A stretch of 64,000 nt of DNA from assembly GCA_008360975.2 (NCBI GenBank), contig CM039211.1:3460767-3524766 (forward strand), given 5' to 3'. The notes below the pieces were generated by a model. It searched no databases, had not been told where the DNA came from, and saw nothing but the letters and a program-made list of their open reading frames with translations. The translations under genes and the position numbers were made by a program. This DNA comes from Lichenostomus cassidix (lineage: Eukaryota; Chordata; Aves; Passeriformes; Meliphagidae). Positions 38,393-50,335 of the stretch are shown here, piece by piece (position 1 is the first letter of the stretch; every line of letters begins with the position of its first letter).

Positions 38393-41300
38393 GTGTTCTT
38401 GGTCTAAGAAGATGCACAGGACCTAGACAAAGACCACTGAAATCAGAAGGAGAATTTTTCCCAGTTGTCCTTTCGGAGCTTGAGAGAAGGTCATATTTGT
38501 CTGTGGAGTTTTTACCAGAGTATATCTGCCAAAATGCCATAAAAACACATGGAAAGTATGTAAGAGAAAGTACCTCTCAATATCTGAAATTATTTCACAA
38601 CCAAAAATTTCCCTGAGCATATTTTCATAGTGGTTTTAATATTGCACCTTTCAAATTCACTTCTTTTCCCAAGGAAGACGGTTTTCATGCAGGATGAAAA
38701 GAAAAATACGTGTTTGTGACCTGAGTCTGACATCCTATCTTCTAAACCTGTGAGCTGCTGATCAAAGCTGTTTTACAAGGGGAAATACACACAGACATTT
38801 TCACTGGCATTTTTATTTACATATTCTTGGGCTGATCCTCGAGGAAGTCTTTTAGACACTGTGGGGAAGTTCTTTTTGAGAGACATTAACATTCCAAAGA
38901 CAGGAAGACAAGTTCAAAGTAGATGAAGAAGCTAACAATGGCAATAAATGACCTTGGTGTTTCTCAGGTAACCTTCAGTTTCAGATAGCTAATACTAATT
39001 TGATCAATACTTTGCAAATAAGATGATATTTTGCAGGGCTACAAACCTCTGAACAACGTGAGATTGATTATGGGCCCCTTCTTGAGATGACAGTCTAAAC
39101 ATGACAGTGTTTGAATAATTCATATAATCCAGTTAATGGCATTCATAACAACTACCTTTGGGACTCAAATAATGACTTAATAATAAGAAGGAACAGACTA
39201 AGCAAGTTTTCAGTCTGTCTAATTATGTAAACTCTCTGAGGCATAAATTGAAAGTTCTCAACAAAAGCCAGATGAAGTAGATGCTTTTTGATAATTCTCA
39301 TAACGTATGTTCCTCCACGTTAGCATTGCTTGGGCCAAACAACCCTTGTATTTATGTTTTCTATACAAGTAGGGTTTAACCTATATTCTGATCTCCTCAC
39401 GGAGAGGCAAATTAAATTAGTGGTCCAATTTGCATCTCTGATTCTGCATGCCTAATTTGAGGCATGCACATAAGTAAGTCTTATTGCAGATGGCAAAGGT
39501 GGTGAGTTGTTTTTAGAGGGTTGGCTGAGGCTGAGATGCAGGTGAGCTTAGGAAAGCCCTGAGAGGTGTTGGTTGTTACCCTGAGGTGTGATAGGGTGAA
39601 AACCACAGGAGGATGAGTTTGCAGAGGATCTAACAGCAAAGTTATGAAGAGGCTTTCCTGGACTTGCATCCACAGAACAGAAACAAAATAGGTTGGGGTC
39701 AGAAATAACCTGAGTGTTTAATTGGTCTGTCCTTAAATTACAGTCCCACAATCATGCTGGGAATTATTATTTCCAAAGTGACCTGTGGCAAATGTTAGTT
39801 CTCCTAGCCTATTACAGGATAACAATTTATACTGTAATGTGAATATTTTAAGATAATATGTTGTTTTTCTCCATGGGGCAAACCTCCTTCCAGCGATGCT
39901 GCCATGGATAAATCCCTGCATTTCCTCCCTGGGTGCTGCTTAAAACACACATCACTGCCCCTGTGCTGACTGCATTAATGCCCTGAACTAAATCCGGGGA
40001 GCTCTGCTGACAGGGCTGATTAGGGGAGTATCAAAAAGCCACAGACAGGCAGGACAGATGAGCACCTCGTGTGCAGGTGCTGGCGAGGCTGTGCAGGGAA
40101 GTTAATGCTGACTGACCTGCTGTGCCCTTGCTGCTCCTCATCACCATCCCAGCTCCTCACTCCTGGAGAGGCACCAGGGTGAAACAGCACTGCTCCTGCT
40201 TGGGGATGGAAAAAGAAGCACAGTTCCCCAGTGTTGTGTCAGGTTGTTCCTTCCCTGGGTTTATTAAAACACATTTCCATTGGCAAGTGTCCCTGTTTTT
40301 CATCAGAAAATGTTTCTCTGGGTGCTTTCTATCTCGCTTTGTCAGAATTATGGTTTAAAAAAAAAAAAAAAAAAGGAAAGAGACAAAAAAAATTAAATTT
40401 CAATCCTTCAAAACCTGATGAGATCAGCAGGGAAGGGTTGCTGTAATAAATCTTTTAATGCCAGTATAACCTTGATCTCTTATTCAACCCCATTTTTATA
40501 TGAGTAATGGTGAGTAGCAGTAAAAATATATTTACTTTGTGCTAGAAAAGATGAAGAATTATTTATGACAATGCTATTCCATCTCATAACTGAAACAGGT
40601 AAACACCTTTGTTCTCCATAAAATACATTTCTGTTTATGAATATAAAACTACATTTAAGGTCTCAAAGACCCAAGGTTTCATGTAGGCTTTAATTTGAGC
40701 ATTTCTGGAAAGCTTGCTCTGGAGGAACCCTTCAGACAAGGCTGTTCTGTGGAAAATATTGGTGGTGTTATTGCTAACAGGGAGATAACAAATGAGGGGA
40801 ACATGGTTATGGATTCTGTCCAGGAGCATCCCTAAAGTCACTCTGTCTTCTCACCCCTCTTCTCCTCTCCTGCATGGAATAATGTAGATAAGACAGATGC
40901 ACCTGGGTGGTCTTTCATCTTTTTTGTCAAGTGTATAGCTTCTGCAAGCTGAATATGCTAACATTTGATCACAAATTGTGAGAGGAAGATGAACACCTTC
41001 CGCTGGTGCTGTCCCCAGTCCCTGCTGTTCTGTTACATTCACACATTACGACTCTGAATTTAATCTTCTTTTTTTACCTACCGTTCTAAGGTTTGTAAAC
41101 CAAAGCTGAGAAGTTATTTATGGCCTTTGTTTTGTGGAGCCCTTTGGACTTACTTATGAAAAACAAGCTCCTAGATTAACTCACAGCCACCAGTAGAGCT
41201 GCTCACACACCATGAAGATTTGCAGGGCTGGTTCTGAATTGCCTCTGAAAATGGTGCACTGTGCAATCAACAGGAACTCATAAAATTACCTTGTTCGTAC

Positions 41301-41879
41301 AACCACTTTCTCTCAGAGAAGCAGTCTTTCTCACAGGTTTTATTTCCTTTCCAGTAAGGATTTTCTCAGGTTCCAGTAAAGTCTAGATTGGATATGTCTT
41401 CATCAGTGTAGACAACTGAATTATTTAACATCCCCAAACTGATATGAGTGACTCACTGGAGTCAAAAGCATTAGTGAAAATTGTTTAATAGATAATTACT
41501 CCTACAGGATCAGTAAACACAGCTCGCTGGTGACTTTTTCCCCTCTTTTGGGGAAAGGCCACGGATCTGTACCCTGCTGTGATCGCCAAAGTGGTCTGTG
41601 TAATCTTGGGAGGACTCTGCTGGCTGAAAGGAACAAGATTAGAAGAAACTTCAGGGACTTCTGAAACTAATGGAGTTGGTTTTATTCCCCAGCTCTTGGC
41701 CATACACTGCTCTAGAGAGTCTCTACGCCATGATTTTATTTCATTTGTCTACATGGACAAATTCAATGTATAACTGTGTACCCAACGAATGATCTGAGGA
41801 GGTGTTTCTTGTCTCAGTAGCCTAACTCACATAAGCTGAGCTGGCTCTGTGCCTGGAACAGGCTACCTGAACAGAGGCC

Positions 41880-42640
41880 AAGACAATTAGGTGTATAAAA
41901 AGCAGACAAATTTATTCAAGGCCTTCAAGGTACATTCAGGCAAGCAAAGTCCCCTTCAGAGACTACTCCCAAAATGGACACTAGGTCATGAGCTCTTCAC
42001 CTTTTATAAGTTCTGTCCTGTTAGCATGTTGGTCCCTAATTCTCCAATCACACCTTCAGGTGATGATATTGATCACCCCAGGCCCTGCTTCCCCTTTCCA
42101 CCATTGTTTACATATTTCAAGCCCTAGGGTAACTAGTATATCTTGAGTCTCTATCCAGAGAGCTTTGCTTTGGTTACATGTGTTGGGAACAGAGGTTTTC
42201 AGCATTCTGTAAGAGCACAGAACTACACCAGGTTACAGATGCATGAAGAGAAAAAAAGGGAAATTCTTCAGGTATCATTCCCCGCTTTAGAGTCCTGACA
42301 AGGCCTCCACCTTGTCAGCTCTCTGTCTTAAATACCCATTTTATAGTATCCATTTAACAGCAATATATTTCTAACAAGCGTGTCTAAAAGTAGTAACGTT
42401 TTGTACAGACAGCTATTACGTCAAAATTTTGATTACAATTACTATGAACAGTTTTGATTCGAAGCTGATTTGGTAAACATGACCTGAGGGTGTGGAAGAA
42501 ATACTCAAGGCTTAGTATGTTATATCTTTAGACGCTATCTGACGTAAAATCTGAGTTTTGGATGCACTTTGGACCTGAATCACATGCAAATCTTGGTTCC
42601 AACCCGGGCCATGGTTACCAATCGTGCATATAACAATCAC
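41880..42640. mobile_element. Candidate LTR-derived block, orientation uncertain
   Basis: This block has many more CpG sites than the surrounding intron and carries promoter-like motifs. On the minus strand there is a TATA-like actataaaatggg (42338-42350) and a downstream aataaa signal at 41910-41915. On the + strand there is a tataaaaag at 41894-41902 but no aataaa. No open retroviral frame is visible. No reliable TG..CA ends or target-site duplication could be set. It may be a solitary LTR, part of an LTR, or another CpG-rich repeat. The call is tentative. Confidence 0.35.
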
Positions 42641-43305
42641 AGAAAAAACTTCTGAATCACATCATCCCTGTTTGCATCAGTCTCTATTTTCAGTTGCTTC
42701 AGGAGAAGAGGATTTCTTAACTCTGGAGCAGTGAATCCAGTGTCCTTTACAGGTGACTTTAACAGCTACTTAGGGAGTCATCAGGACTTGGAATTCCTGC
42801 TCTGTGCCTGTGTTCTCCTTGTGCTTCCCTCAATACCACCACAGTGGCTTTGCCCCTTCCACCCTGAGTGAATAATCCATAATCCAGTTCTTGTACCGTC
42901 AGATTTAAATAAATAGATATCAGAGCACTTGCTTTATTTTACACGCCGTTTTACCTGAGCAGCTCAGTGTTCACCACTCATTCCAGTCCCAGAAATCCTC
43001 CTCATTGGCATGCAAAGCCCATCTGAGCAGATTCCATAACCTGCAGGTGTGAAACAGAACCTTATCCGAGTTTCATAATGTTCTTCATGCCAGAAGGTTG
43101 TAGGGCACTGGGTGTCCTAGGATTGCAGGCAAATCCCTGGCAGATGCCAGGTGAGTCAAATCCCATGGAAGTTTCTGGACCCAGGAGATCCTTCTGAGCT
43201 GGTGCTGGGCAAAGGTCCTTGAGCAGAGGTGAAGTGTCAAGTCTGAATCCATTTCTCTTAAAATAAATTTAAATGGGAAATGGGAAAATGGTAAAACTTA
43301 TAAGT

Positions 43306-43429
43306 TTTCTCTTTCTTTCTGTCTTTCTTTCTGTCTTTCTGTCTTTCTTTCTGTCCTTCCTTCCTTCCTTCCTTCCTTCTTTCCTTCTTTCCGTCTCTTT
43401 CTCTCTTTCTGTCTTCCCACCTTTCTTTA

Positions 43430-43460
<31 letters not shown>

Positions 43461-43512
43461 GTTATTTTCACTCTCTTTCTGTCTTTGTATTTCTTTCTCT
43501 CTTTCTCTCTGT
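43306..43512. repeat. Pyrimidine microsatellite (TTTC/TTCC/TCTG mosaic)
   Basis: About 200 bases, almost all C and T on the + strand, with blocks of TTTC, TTCC and CT and periodic TCTG. The frame reading Ser/Phe/Leu across it is a repeat artefact. Confidence 0.95.
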
Positions 43513-46236
43513 AAGTAAATCCCAGAAATATCTATGCCTGTATCCTCTTCTTACAAGGCCTTTACCATGCCTCACTACTTAAATTATTGGGGTAAATCCC
43601 TCAAAACACTATTGATCTTCTTTCATCCTTGATTTTTTCCAGTTCATCTAGGTAATGATAAGGCATCCTTTATAAGTGAATCCCTCATGAATTACCTTTT
43701 TTTAAAAGATATGTTATTCTTTTGTTCTTATTCTGGCGACTTACACCTTTTTGTTTTAAAACATCATCATGCACATAATTAAAATGTATAACTTTCTGTC
43801 CCAGATCTGAATCCACAAAGCAGAGTTTCCTGTGCTGTTTTTTCTCACAAATGGCACAGAAAAACACTTCTGAAAAAACTTTTAGTGCTAAAAGATGTGG
43901 ATCCCATTTCTTCACAACTTCCTACTGAAGTATGTTAGTTAAGAAATATTTCAGCGCCTGCTTTGTTATAGTCATTGCTATGGTTGCAATATTTCAAATT
44001 GCTAATTCAATTTTTGAAAAATTAAACATTTTGAAAAATTTCAAATTTGAAAAATTTAAAACATATAAAAGAATGCAAAGTTACAAAGGGGAAATTAATT
44101 TCTGGTGCATCCATATGCACTGAAAAGACCTACCGGGGGGTTTCTATGTAAGCAAACCATAAGCATTTTAAGCTTTTTTTTTCCCCCACTTCACTGGGAT
44201 TTTTATGCAAATCTTGACAGGATATATAGACCCAGTTGCAAAACAATGTAGCCTGGTTTTGTTTTGTGTGTTGTACCACAAGATTCACAGGGTTCAATAG
44301 TGGTTAAAGATCAGTTTGTGACTCAAAGGATGGATACTTTGAAATCAATAAATCCTCTAAAAGGAAAGATTCTGCAAATAGGAATAGGACATCCAGTGGT
44401 TCAAGCCATGGTTGCAATTAGTAATGATTCTTTGGGAGTAAACAGGGAAGAAAATCCCTCATCCAAATAAATTCTCATCCAAAAAAACCCTCCCCAACAT
44501 TATTACCCAGAAAAAGAAAAATCAGTGACTCAGCTGCAAAAATATTATTTATATGCATCATTGGATCAAACAGAATTTATTTGGTGTTCCATTACACGTT
44601 GCTTTTCCCATGCAGAGAAATGTGAAGATGCTACCAGTCAGCAAATAATCAATGACTGGTTTCTGTTTCACTGTGCTTTCTAATTTGTTTTTGCAGACAG
44701 TACTCACTTCATTATTAGCAATTTTGTAAATACATGGAAAATTGGTTTACTTGCCTGTTAATTAATATTCTGAAATTCCACATAGAGAATGAAATATGCA
44801 TAAGAGACTTAGAGAAATCTTTAACTGGATACTATTCCATGTTAACTACATTTTTAATGTGGTTGTGGGACTAACAGTAGTCTCTGGAGCTGCCTCCTTA
44901 CAAATATAATATATTTATTTTGGTTTGCCTTCCCCTCTGGGGGACTAGGAACTGGGGAAAAGAAGTTTTCCAAGGCTGCAAAATGGCATGAATCTTTTTG
45001 AATTATACCTGTCTAAATTCCTGGTGTGAGTCCATTCTCCCCACTGGAATTGGAAATGTTCCTGAACTTTCCTGGTATATGTGGGAAAGATCCTGTAAAA
45101 AATCTGGAGTTTTTTCTAGGATGCTTCTCCTCTCTCAGTGGATCTAAACCTCAAAAGCATGCATTGTTAATCCGAAAGTGTGTGAGTGTTTATTAATTTC
45201 TTATAGGGAGAACTATGGTAAGAGTACACTAAAAGCCAACTATTTCAGAAAAGTAGCAAGACTCACGCCAAAAAAAAATCCAGGAAACCAGAAGAAACCA
45301 TAAAATTCTATCTTTAGGAGAAAGAAACTGAAGGTTTCACATTGTGCACACAGAGAGATCTTGAAGCACCAAAGTCTGATCCCCCCTTACATCCTTCACA
45401 GAGGTCAGATTTTATTCCCAACTGGGAGAAAGTCTTCAGGCCACACTGTAAAAAATAAAGAAATTAAGGTATTTGCCAGCGATTCTGGGTCTGAATATCA
45501 CACTTAATTGTCAGAGTTGGCTTTCCCCTGCCACAGAGAAATAAAGGAGGCAGGATTAAGGCTGTTGGGATAATGCTGGATTTGTTCACTCTGAACATCC
45601 TCATTTTGTACTTCAAGGGGTTGCGTTCAGCTCATACAAGCACACAGGGAATGTTCATATCCACTGATTGATATTTTGCTATTGACTGGTTTAGGATTAA
45701 CATTTCAGTCTTGATCTCTAGATATATGAATTTTCAGTGAGAGTCAAGAAAAGGTCTTGTTTCTTTGCTCTCAGAACTTTCATATGTTTTTCTTTTCACC
45801 AAGAAATTTTACTTGAAGATAACTTAGGTTCTTTTTTATGGTATTGCAAATTGGCTTCTAACAGAACAGAAGATTTTGCCTTTGGTTTCTTTTTCCTTCC
45901 AGGCAGGAAATATGTTGGAGTAACACTATATGCCAGAATTAATAAAATGTCCCAATAACACCCCAGTAATGTTCTGTACATCTATAATATATGTATATCT
46001 TTGTGCACACATACAGGAAATCAGCACAGTCCAGGCTTTTAGTTCAGTTTTATTCATCCATTATATGCATTTGTACATTAAATTAAGGAAAGATCAAAGG
46101 AGTTAATGCAAGTGTAAAAGCAGTAATCTAAAAGCTACAGCGATGCTTTTTTCTGTCATTTAAGAAAAAAAAAGAAAGGAGAATCAAAGGAATCAAGGAT
46201 TGTGTCCCACAGATTAACAGAGTGCTGTTATTTCAG

Positions 46237-46392
46237 ATAAACCTGCAGAAGAAGATGCGAGTCACTGGAGTTATAACCCAAGGTGCCAAGAGGATTGGAA
46301 GTCCAGAATATGTGAAATCCTACAAAATTGCATACAGTAATGATGGGAAGACATGGACAATGTACAAAGTAAAAGGCACAAGAGAAGACATG
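46237..46392 (+). CDS. EDIL3: EDIL3 exon: middle of discoidin domain 1
   Basis: This exon is 156 nt (52 codons), phase 0 at both ends, flanked by ttatttcag and gtaaga. It encodes the central beta-strands of the first discoidin domain. The peptide begins [11 protein letters not shown], then [11 protein letters not shown], then [16 protein letters not shown], which are signature segments of F5/8 type C domains (the ITQGA and SYKIAYS-DG-W motifs). It joins in frame to the WPWIQ end of the previous exon. Because its length is a multiple of three and both introns are phase 0, skipping it would keep frame but would remove the domain core. GC at third positions is 23 of 52. Its coding sequence has no internal ATG-based ORF, so it is easy to miss on length alone. 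Confidence 0.97.
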
Positions 46393-47400
46393 GTAAGATA
46401 AAGTCCTCTGTATCTGAATACATCCCATGGTTTAGCTGCCTTCAGAAGTATGAGTTGTCTCTGTTATTTAAGCCTAATTGCCTGGCAGTATGATATAGGT
46501 TTCACTATTATTATTTTTCACTGGAAAAAAAAAATAAACCAACAAATTTGCATTTTCTCCCTGCTAAAAATTTCTTATACCTTAATTGATGGTTGCATAA
46601 ATGCTATTTCCCCGAGCTAGAGTAATCCTGTTTATTACACTTAACTGATTTTCATATTAATTAGTTTACCAGTAATTACTCATTACTCTGTTTTCAATTT
46701 AGTTTTGTTACATTGGCAGATTAGCGTTAACCCTTGGAAACACAGAGCCCATTCATCAGTGCTAATCTCTGTGCTGCACAAACCCTATCATCCAGCGGGG
46801 TGTGTGTGTTTACAGCTCACAGTCACCACTTATTTTTGATGGAGCTGTGCACACAAAGCAGCAAAAAAACCCCCTGTACTCTGTAAGTTTGTGTAGAACT
46901 AAAACACTGCGTGGCTTTAGATGGAGTTCCTCTATTAGGAAATTAAAATGCTGTGTGAGAAGGTGAGTAATGAGGGGGGAAACACAGCACAAGGATATCT
47001 GGGTAGAGTGAGAGGTGAATAGGAGAATGCTGATGGGTTTAATTCAAGGGTTACAGTGCACTTCAGTGGGACCTGAACCAGAGGGTGAAAAAAACCAAGC
47101 GTCAATCAGCACAAATAATCACAGGCTGAATTGAATTGGGACTATTTTATACATTAATTGAGAAAAGAAGGCATAATTCAGTTGCATTAGTGCCTTCAAA
47201 GGCAGAGACCTTGGTTCAGCACAGGCGGCAAAAACATTTCACTGAAAAACTTTTACTGGAAGTGCTAAAACATCTGTTATTTTGGGGAAACCACCTGTAG
47301 AAACTCAGAACACCGCAGTTGCGTTAGTGTCGCGGGGATCCCGTTGAGCTCCGGCGGTTTTTGCGGGAATGTTTTCACTGGAAACGTTGTTTCCCCGCAG
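46393..47400 (+). other. EDIL3: EDIL3 intron within discoidin domain 1 (1.0 kb, phase 0)
   Basis: The shortest intron in the window, with donor gtaaga and acceptor ttccccgcag. No repeat was recognised. The first 900 bases are AT-rich like other introns, but the last 85 bases (from about 47316) are suddenly CpG-rich, with about ten CpGs, continuous with the GC-rich exon that follows. Confidence 0.9.
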
Positions 47401-47545
47401 GTGTTCCGCGGGAACGTGGACAACAACACTCCGTACGCCAACTCCTTCACGCCGCCCATCAAGTCGCAGTACATCCGGCTGTACCCGCAGGTGTGCAGGA
47501 GGCACTGCACGCTCAGGATGGAGCTGCTGGGCTGCGAGCTCACAG
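47401..47545 (+). CDS. EDIL3: EDIL3 exon: end of discoidin domain 1
   Basis: This exon is 145 nt, enters in phase 0 and leaves in phase 1, between ccccgcag and gtggga. It gives the C-terminal 48 residues of discoidin domain 1: [16 protein letters not shown], then [13 protein letters not shown], then three cysteines (exon residues 32, 36, 45) in VCRRHC and LLGCEL. The last Cys should close the domain disulphide with the CSGPLG Cys of the 29644 exon. NNT at residues 8-10 is an N-glycosylation sequon. Odd point: 46 of 48 codons end in G or C, far above the 42-44% of the two preceding exons, although the protein sequence is ordinary. This looks like a local compositional shift and not a different gene. 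Confidence 0.97.
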
Positions 47546-47589
47546 GTGGGACATTCCTGCAGACCCCAGACCTCCACACCCCGGCGCTG

Positions 47590-47900
47590 CTGAGCCACTA
47601 GCGGAGTGAAAGAACCAGGCCGGACCGCATGTGGCATAAATCTGAGTTTATTAATTAATTTCAAAACTTATATGGACTTTCAAAGGTCGTCCGGATTGGG
47701 TCCATTCAAAACCTCCCCCTAGGCTGACTGGCCAGAGACCATTTCACCTACCTTCCCAGAGACCATTTCAATAACATCCAAACTTTATCTTTATTTATAA
47801 AAAACACAGGAAGAAGAAGAAAATATTCCCATGGGAAGGAGTCTGTGCTGCCACAACCCCCTGCCCAGCACCCTTCAAACACACCCATTTTATTCCCAGT
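47590..47900 (-). mobile_element. Candidate solitary LTR (endogenous retrovirus-like), minus orientation
   Basis: Read on the minus strand, the block has a TATA-type tttataaataaag near 47791-47805 and an aataaa signal (plus-strand tttatt at 47649-47654) about 140 bases downstream, the layout of an LTR U3-R-U5. The plus-strand start (gtgaaagaaccaggccggacc) and the ggtcgtccggattggg stretch resemble avian ERV LTR sequence as I remember it. A tandem 'agagaccatttca' occurs at 47733 and 47757. Ends and target-site duplication were not resolved, and no internal viral genes are present. Confidence 0.45.
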
Positions 47901-49861
47901 GAGATGTGATTTACCGGTTACCTCTTTTTATCTGAGTTATAAAATCAGCAGCACTTGGCTGAGCTAGGTGACAGTGGTCACTTGTAGGACAGGAATAGAA
48001 GTAAGGTAGTGTGGTGTCAACCTAATAACACTCACAACTTCTTCTCTGTGTGTTAAACTCCAGTTGGTCAACCTGAAAAAGGTAATTTAGCAGTTTTCAA
48101 AAGGCCGTGTGGGTTTATAATGCATCACCCTGAGCAGGGAGGGAAGGATGATTTCCAGGGGATGGCAATGGTTCCTGAGCCCCAGAGCTGTGCAGTGCTG
48201 TGGAGCCATGGCAGCAGCAATTGTCACCCCTGGTTTGGGTAATTCCTGACACCACCCTGGTGCTGTGTGACATCCTCAGAGTGACCAACCTGCCATCGAG
48301 GAGCACTTCGATAACACGCAGTTTGGTCAGGCTGCTTTAGTCAGGATTTCAGCTGGAATTTGTTTTCTGGGCTTAGCAGAAGCAGGGAAAGCGTCTTGTA
48401 GCAAAAAGTAGATTAACAAGTGGAGCCAATATAAACCCTCCTCAGATTCGTTTCAGGGCTCTGAAATGTAAAGCCTGACCTCTAGCCACCTTCTGCAAGA
48501 ACTGTGTTCCCTTAACAAATTCAGTGAAGCGTGTAAATTTTTTTTATCTTTTTCAAGAGATAAACCTTTTACTGGCAGGAGCACTGCGCTGATTCATTTA
48601 AGAGTGATTTTTATGTTGCTGCCTGTTTAGTCTACAAACAACAGTCATCCAGTTCACGAATGATACACCAAAACAGCTGAAGTTAAATAATTCTCAGTCC
48701 TCCAGTGACATCAGAACCAGATTCAGAAATGAAAAGTTAATGCATTAATCTCAGAGTAGCCCTTTTCCAATATAGATAGGTTTAAGAGTAAATAGAAATT
48801 TCTGTCTAGCTGCTTTGGTCTGTTAGCTTGGTTTTGTGTTTTTATGTCTTCCACTTCTGGAACCACAATTTAGAGCAAGTCCTTGCCAGAATGACTAGGA
48901 ATTGTTTTGCTCAAAGAAGTGTGAAAGCTGGTGAAGTGAATTCATTTCAATGGTCTCCTAACACTTTCAAGGTCATCACTTCTTAAAACTGTGGGCAGCC
49001 AAGGCTTAGCAGAAAAATTTCAACCTCACTGACAGAAGAGTATAATTACACAGAGTCATTCACTCTCAATTCCAGGTGGTCTGTCTTGGGTGGAAAAGCA
49101 CTTTGAGAGGTCTGGTGTCTCTCACATACTCTGGTGCTGCAGAAGAGTCACTGCTGAACAGAGGGAGACTTGCAGCATCAGATCATCACAAAAACCAACT
49201 CCTTCTTAGGACAAACTTCCCTAAAATGTTCAATGCAATCTGCTTTAGTCTCGTAAATAGCTTTACTTACCAGGACCCACAGTCAGATCTTATTGAAAAC
49301 CAGGATCAATGCTGGTGGAGTCAACCATCAATAAATTAGGCACTAATTTTCACCGCCCTGCCTTCCTGCCTCACTTGCATTTTGCACATCTCTGTGTCCT
49401 CAATTCCCTTCCCCTCTCAGAGTATTGACATGTGGGGAGAAACAGATCACAGCCCCAGTTTATTAGAATGCCTTTATTCATTGAGCTGTTATTAATAGCA
49501 GCACCAAGCTGTTGTTTTTGCAAACAGACCAGCCTTCTCACAACAGTGTCACTTTCTCACGGAACTCACTCAGGCTGCCTTCCCGCTGGCAGCCCCTGCC
49601 ATATGCTGCTGACAGCAGTGGTTTTTGGGGTCTGTGCAGCAGCTCAGACAGCTCAGGGTGTTTGGGGTTTCTCAGCTCCTGCAGAGGATGCTGGTCTCCA
49701 GGATGTGAGACTCGCAGCAATCTTCTGACTACAAGTATCATTCATGCAGAACTCACGCACAACAGGGTTTTATAACACCTGAATTTAATGCTAGGTTTCC
49801 CTGTCATTGTTTATCCTCTGAGCTATCTAATATGGAAAGGAATTATGTATTTATTATGTTT

Positions 49862-49983
49862 AGGCCAGGTTGGGTGGGGCTCTGAGCAACCTGTTCTTGC
49901 CCATGGAAATGGGGTTGGCAGTAGATTTGAAACTAGAGGACATTTAAAGTCCTTCTCAACCCAAACCATTTTGTGATTCATGA
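49862..49983 (+). mobile_element. CR1 LINE 3' end
   Basis: This is the clearest CR1 in the window. In order it shows ggccaggttgggtggggctc, tgagcaacctgttct, tgcccatgg, ggggttgg, ctagaggacatttaaagtcc, ttctcaacccaaaccat and a tttgtgattc tail. This is the canonical sense 3' terminus of avian CR1, truncated at its 5' side. Confidence 0.92.
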
Positions 49984-50040
49984 ATATGAAGAAAAAGGAC
50001 AAAATCTTTCCGTTTTTTAGGAACCAAAAATAGCATTGTA

Positions 50041-50335
50041 TGAATAGGAGAAAAACAAACAAACAAAAAAAAAAAAAACACCCAGAAAAAACAAACAAAA
50101 AACACATAAAATCAAACTCCCCCAAAACAAAACCAAAAACAAACAAAAAACCAAACAAACAACAAAACCCAAAAATAAATCAAGGAAAACACCAAAACGA
50201 AACAACAAAGAGGCCCTAAAAACAACAAAACAAAACAAAACAAAATGAAACACCAAACCCACAAAAAAAACCCCCAAACCAAACCAAAAACAAAACAAAA
50301 CAAAAAAAACCCCAAAACCAAAAACCACCTTTGCC
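50041..50335. repeat. Long A/C low-complexity tract
   Basis: Almost 300 bases of A runs with C interruptions (aaac, aaacc, cccaaa patterns). It starts about 57 bases after a CR1 3' end. The minus-strand Phe/Leu/Val-rich frames across it (up to 172 codons) look hydrophobic but are produced by the repeat and are not membrane proteins. Confidence 0.9.

Larger units (their letters stand above)
29826..46236 (+). other. EDIL3: EDIL3 intron within discoidin domain 1 (16.4 kb, phase 0)
   Basis: The donor is gtaaca (weaker than consensus) and the acceptor is ttatttcag at 46236. No coding exon was found. Named contents are a CR1 3' end (33606-33657), poly-A tracts near 35087-35110 and 40351-40374, a CR1 fragment with an internal minisatellite (36636-36990), a CR1 3' end (38351-38392), an LTR-like CpG-bearing block (about 41880-42640) and a pyrimidine microsatellite (43306-43512). 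Long chance frames such as 31882-32328 show no family signature. Confidence 0.9.

Noticed and set aside
41851..41866. cctggaacaggctacc, similar to a CR1 segment
   Set aside because: The match is short and adjoining sequence does not continue the CR1 pattern.
42594..42620. Possible retroviral primer binding site (tggttccaacccggg)
   Set aside because: It resembles a tRNA-derived PBS only loosely, matches no tRNA 3' end that I can name, and its placement conflicts with the better-supported LTR orientation.
47305..47664. Several frames of 74-119 codons on both strands
   Set aside because: They are shadows of the GC-rich EDIL3 exon at 47401-47545; only the frame that continues VFRGN...LLGCEL is real.
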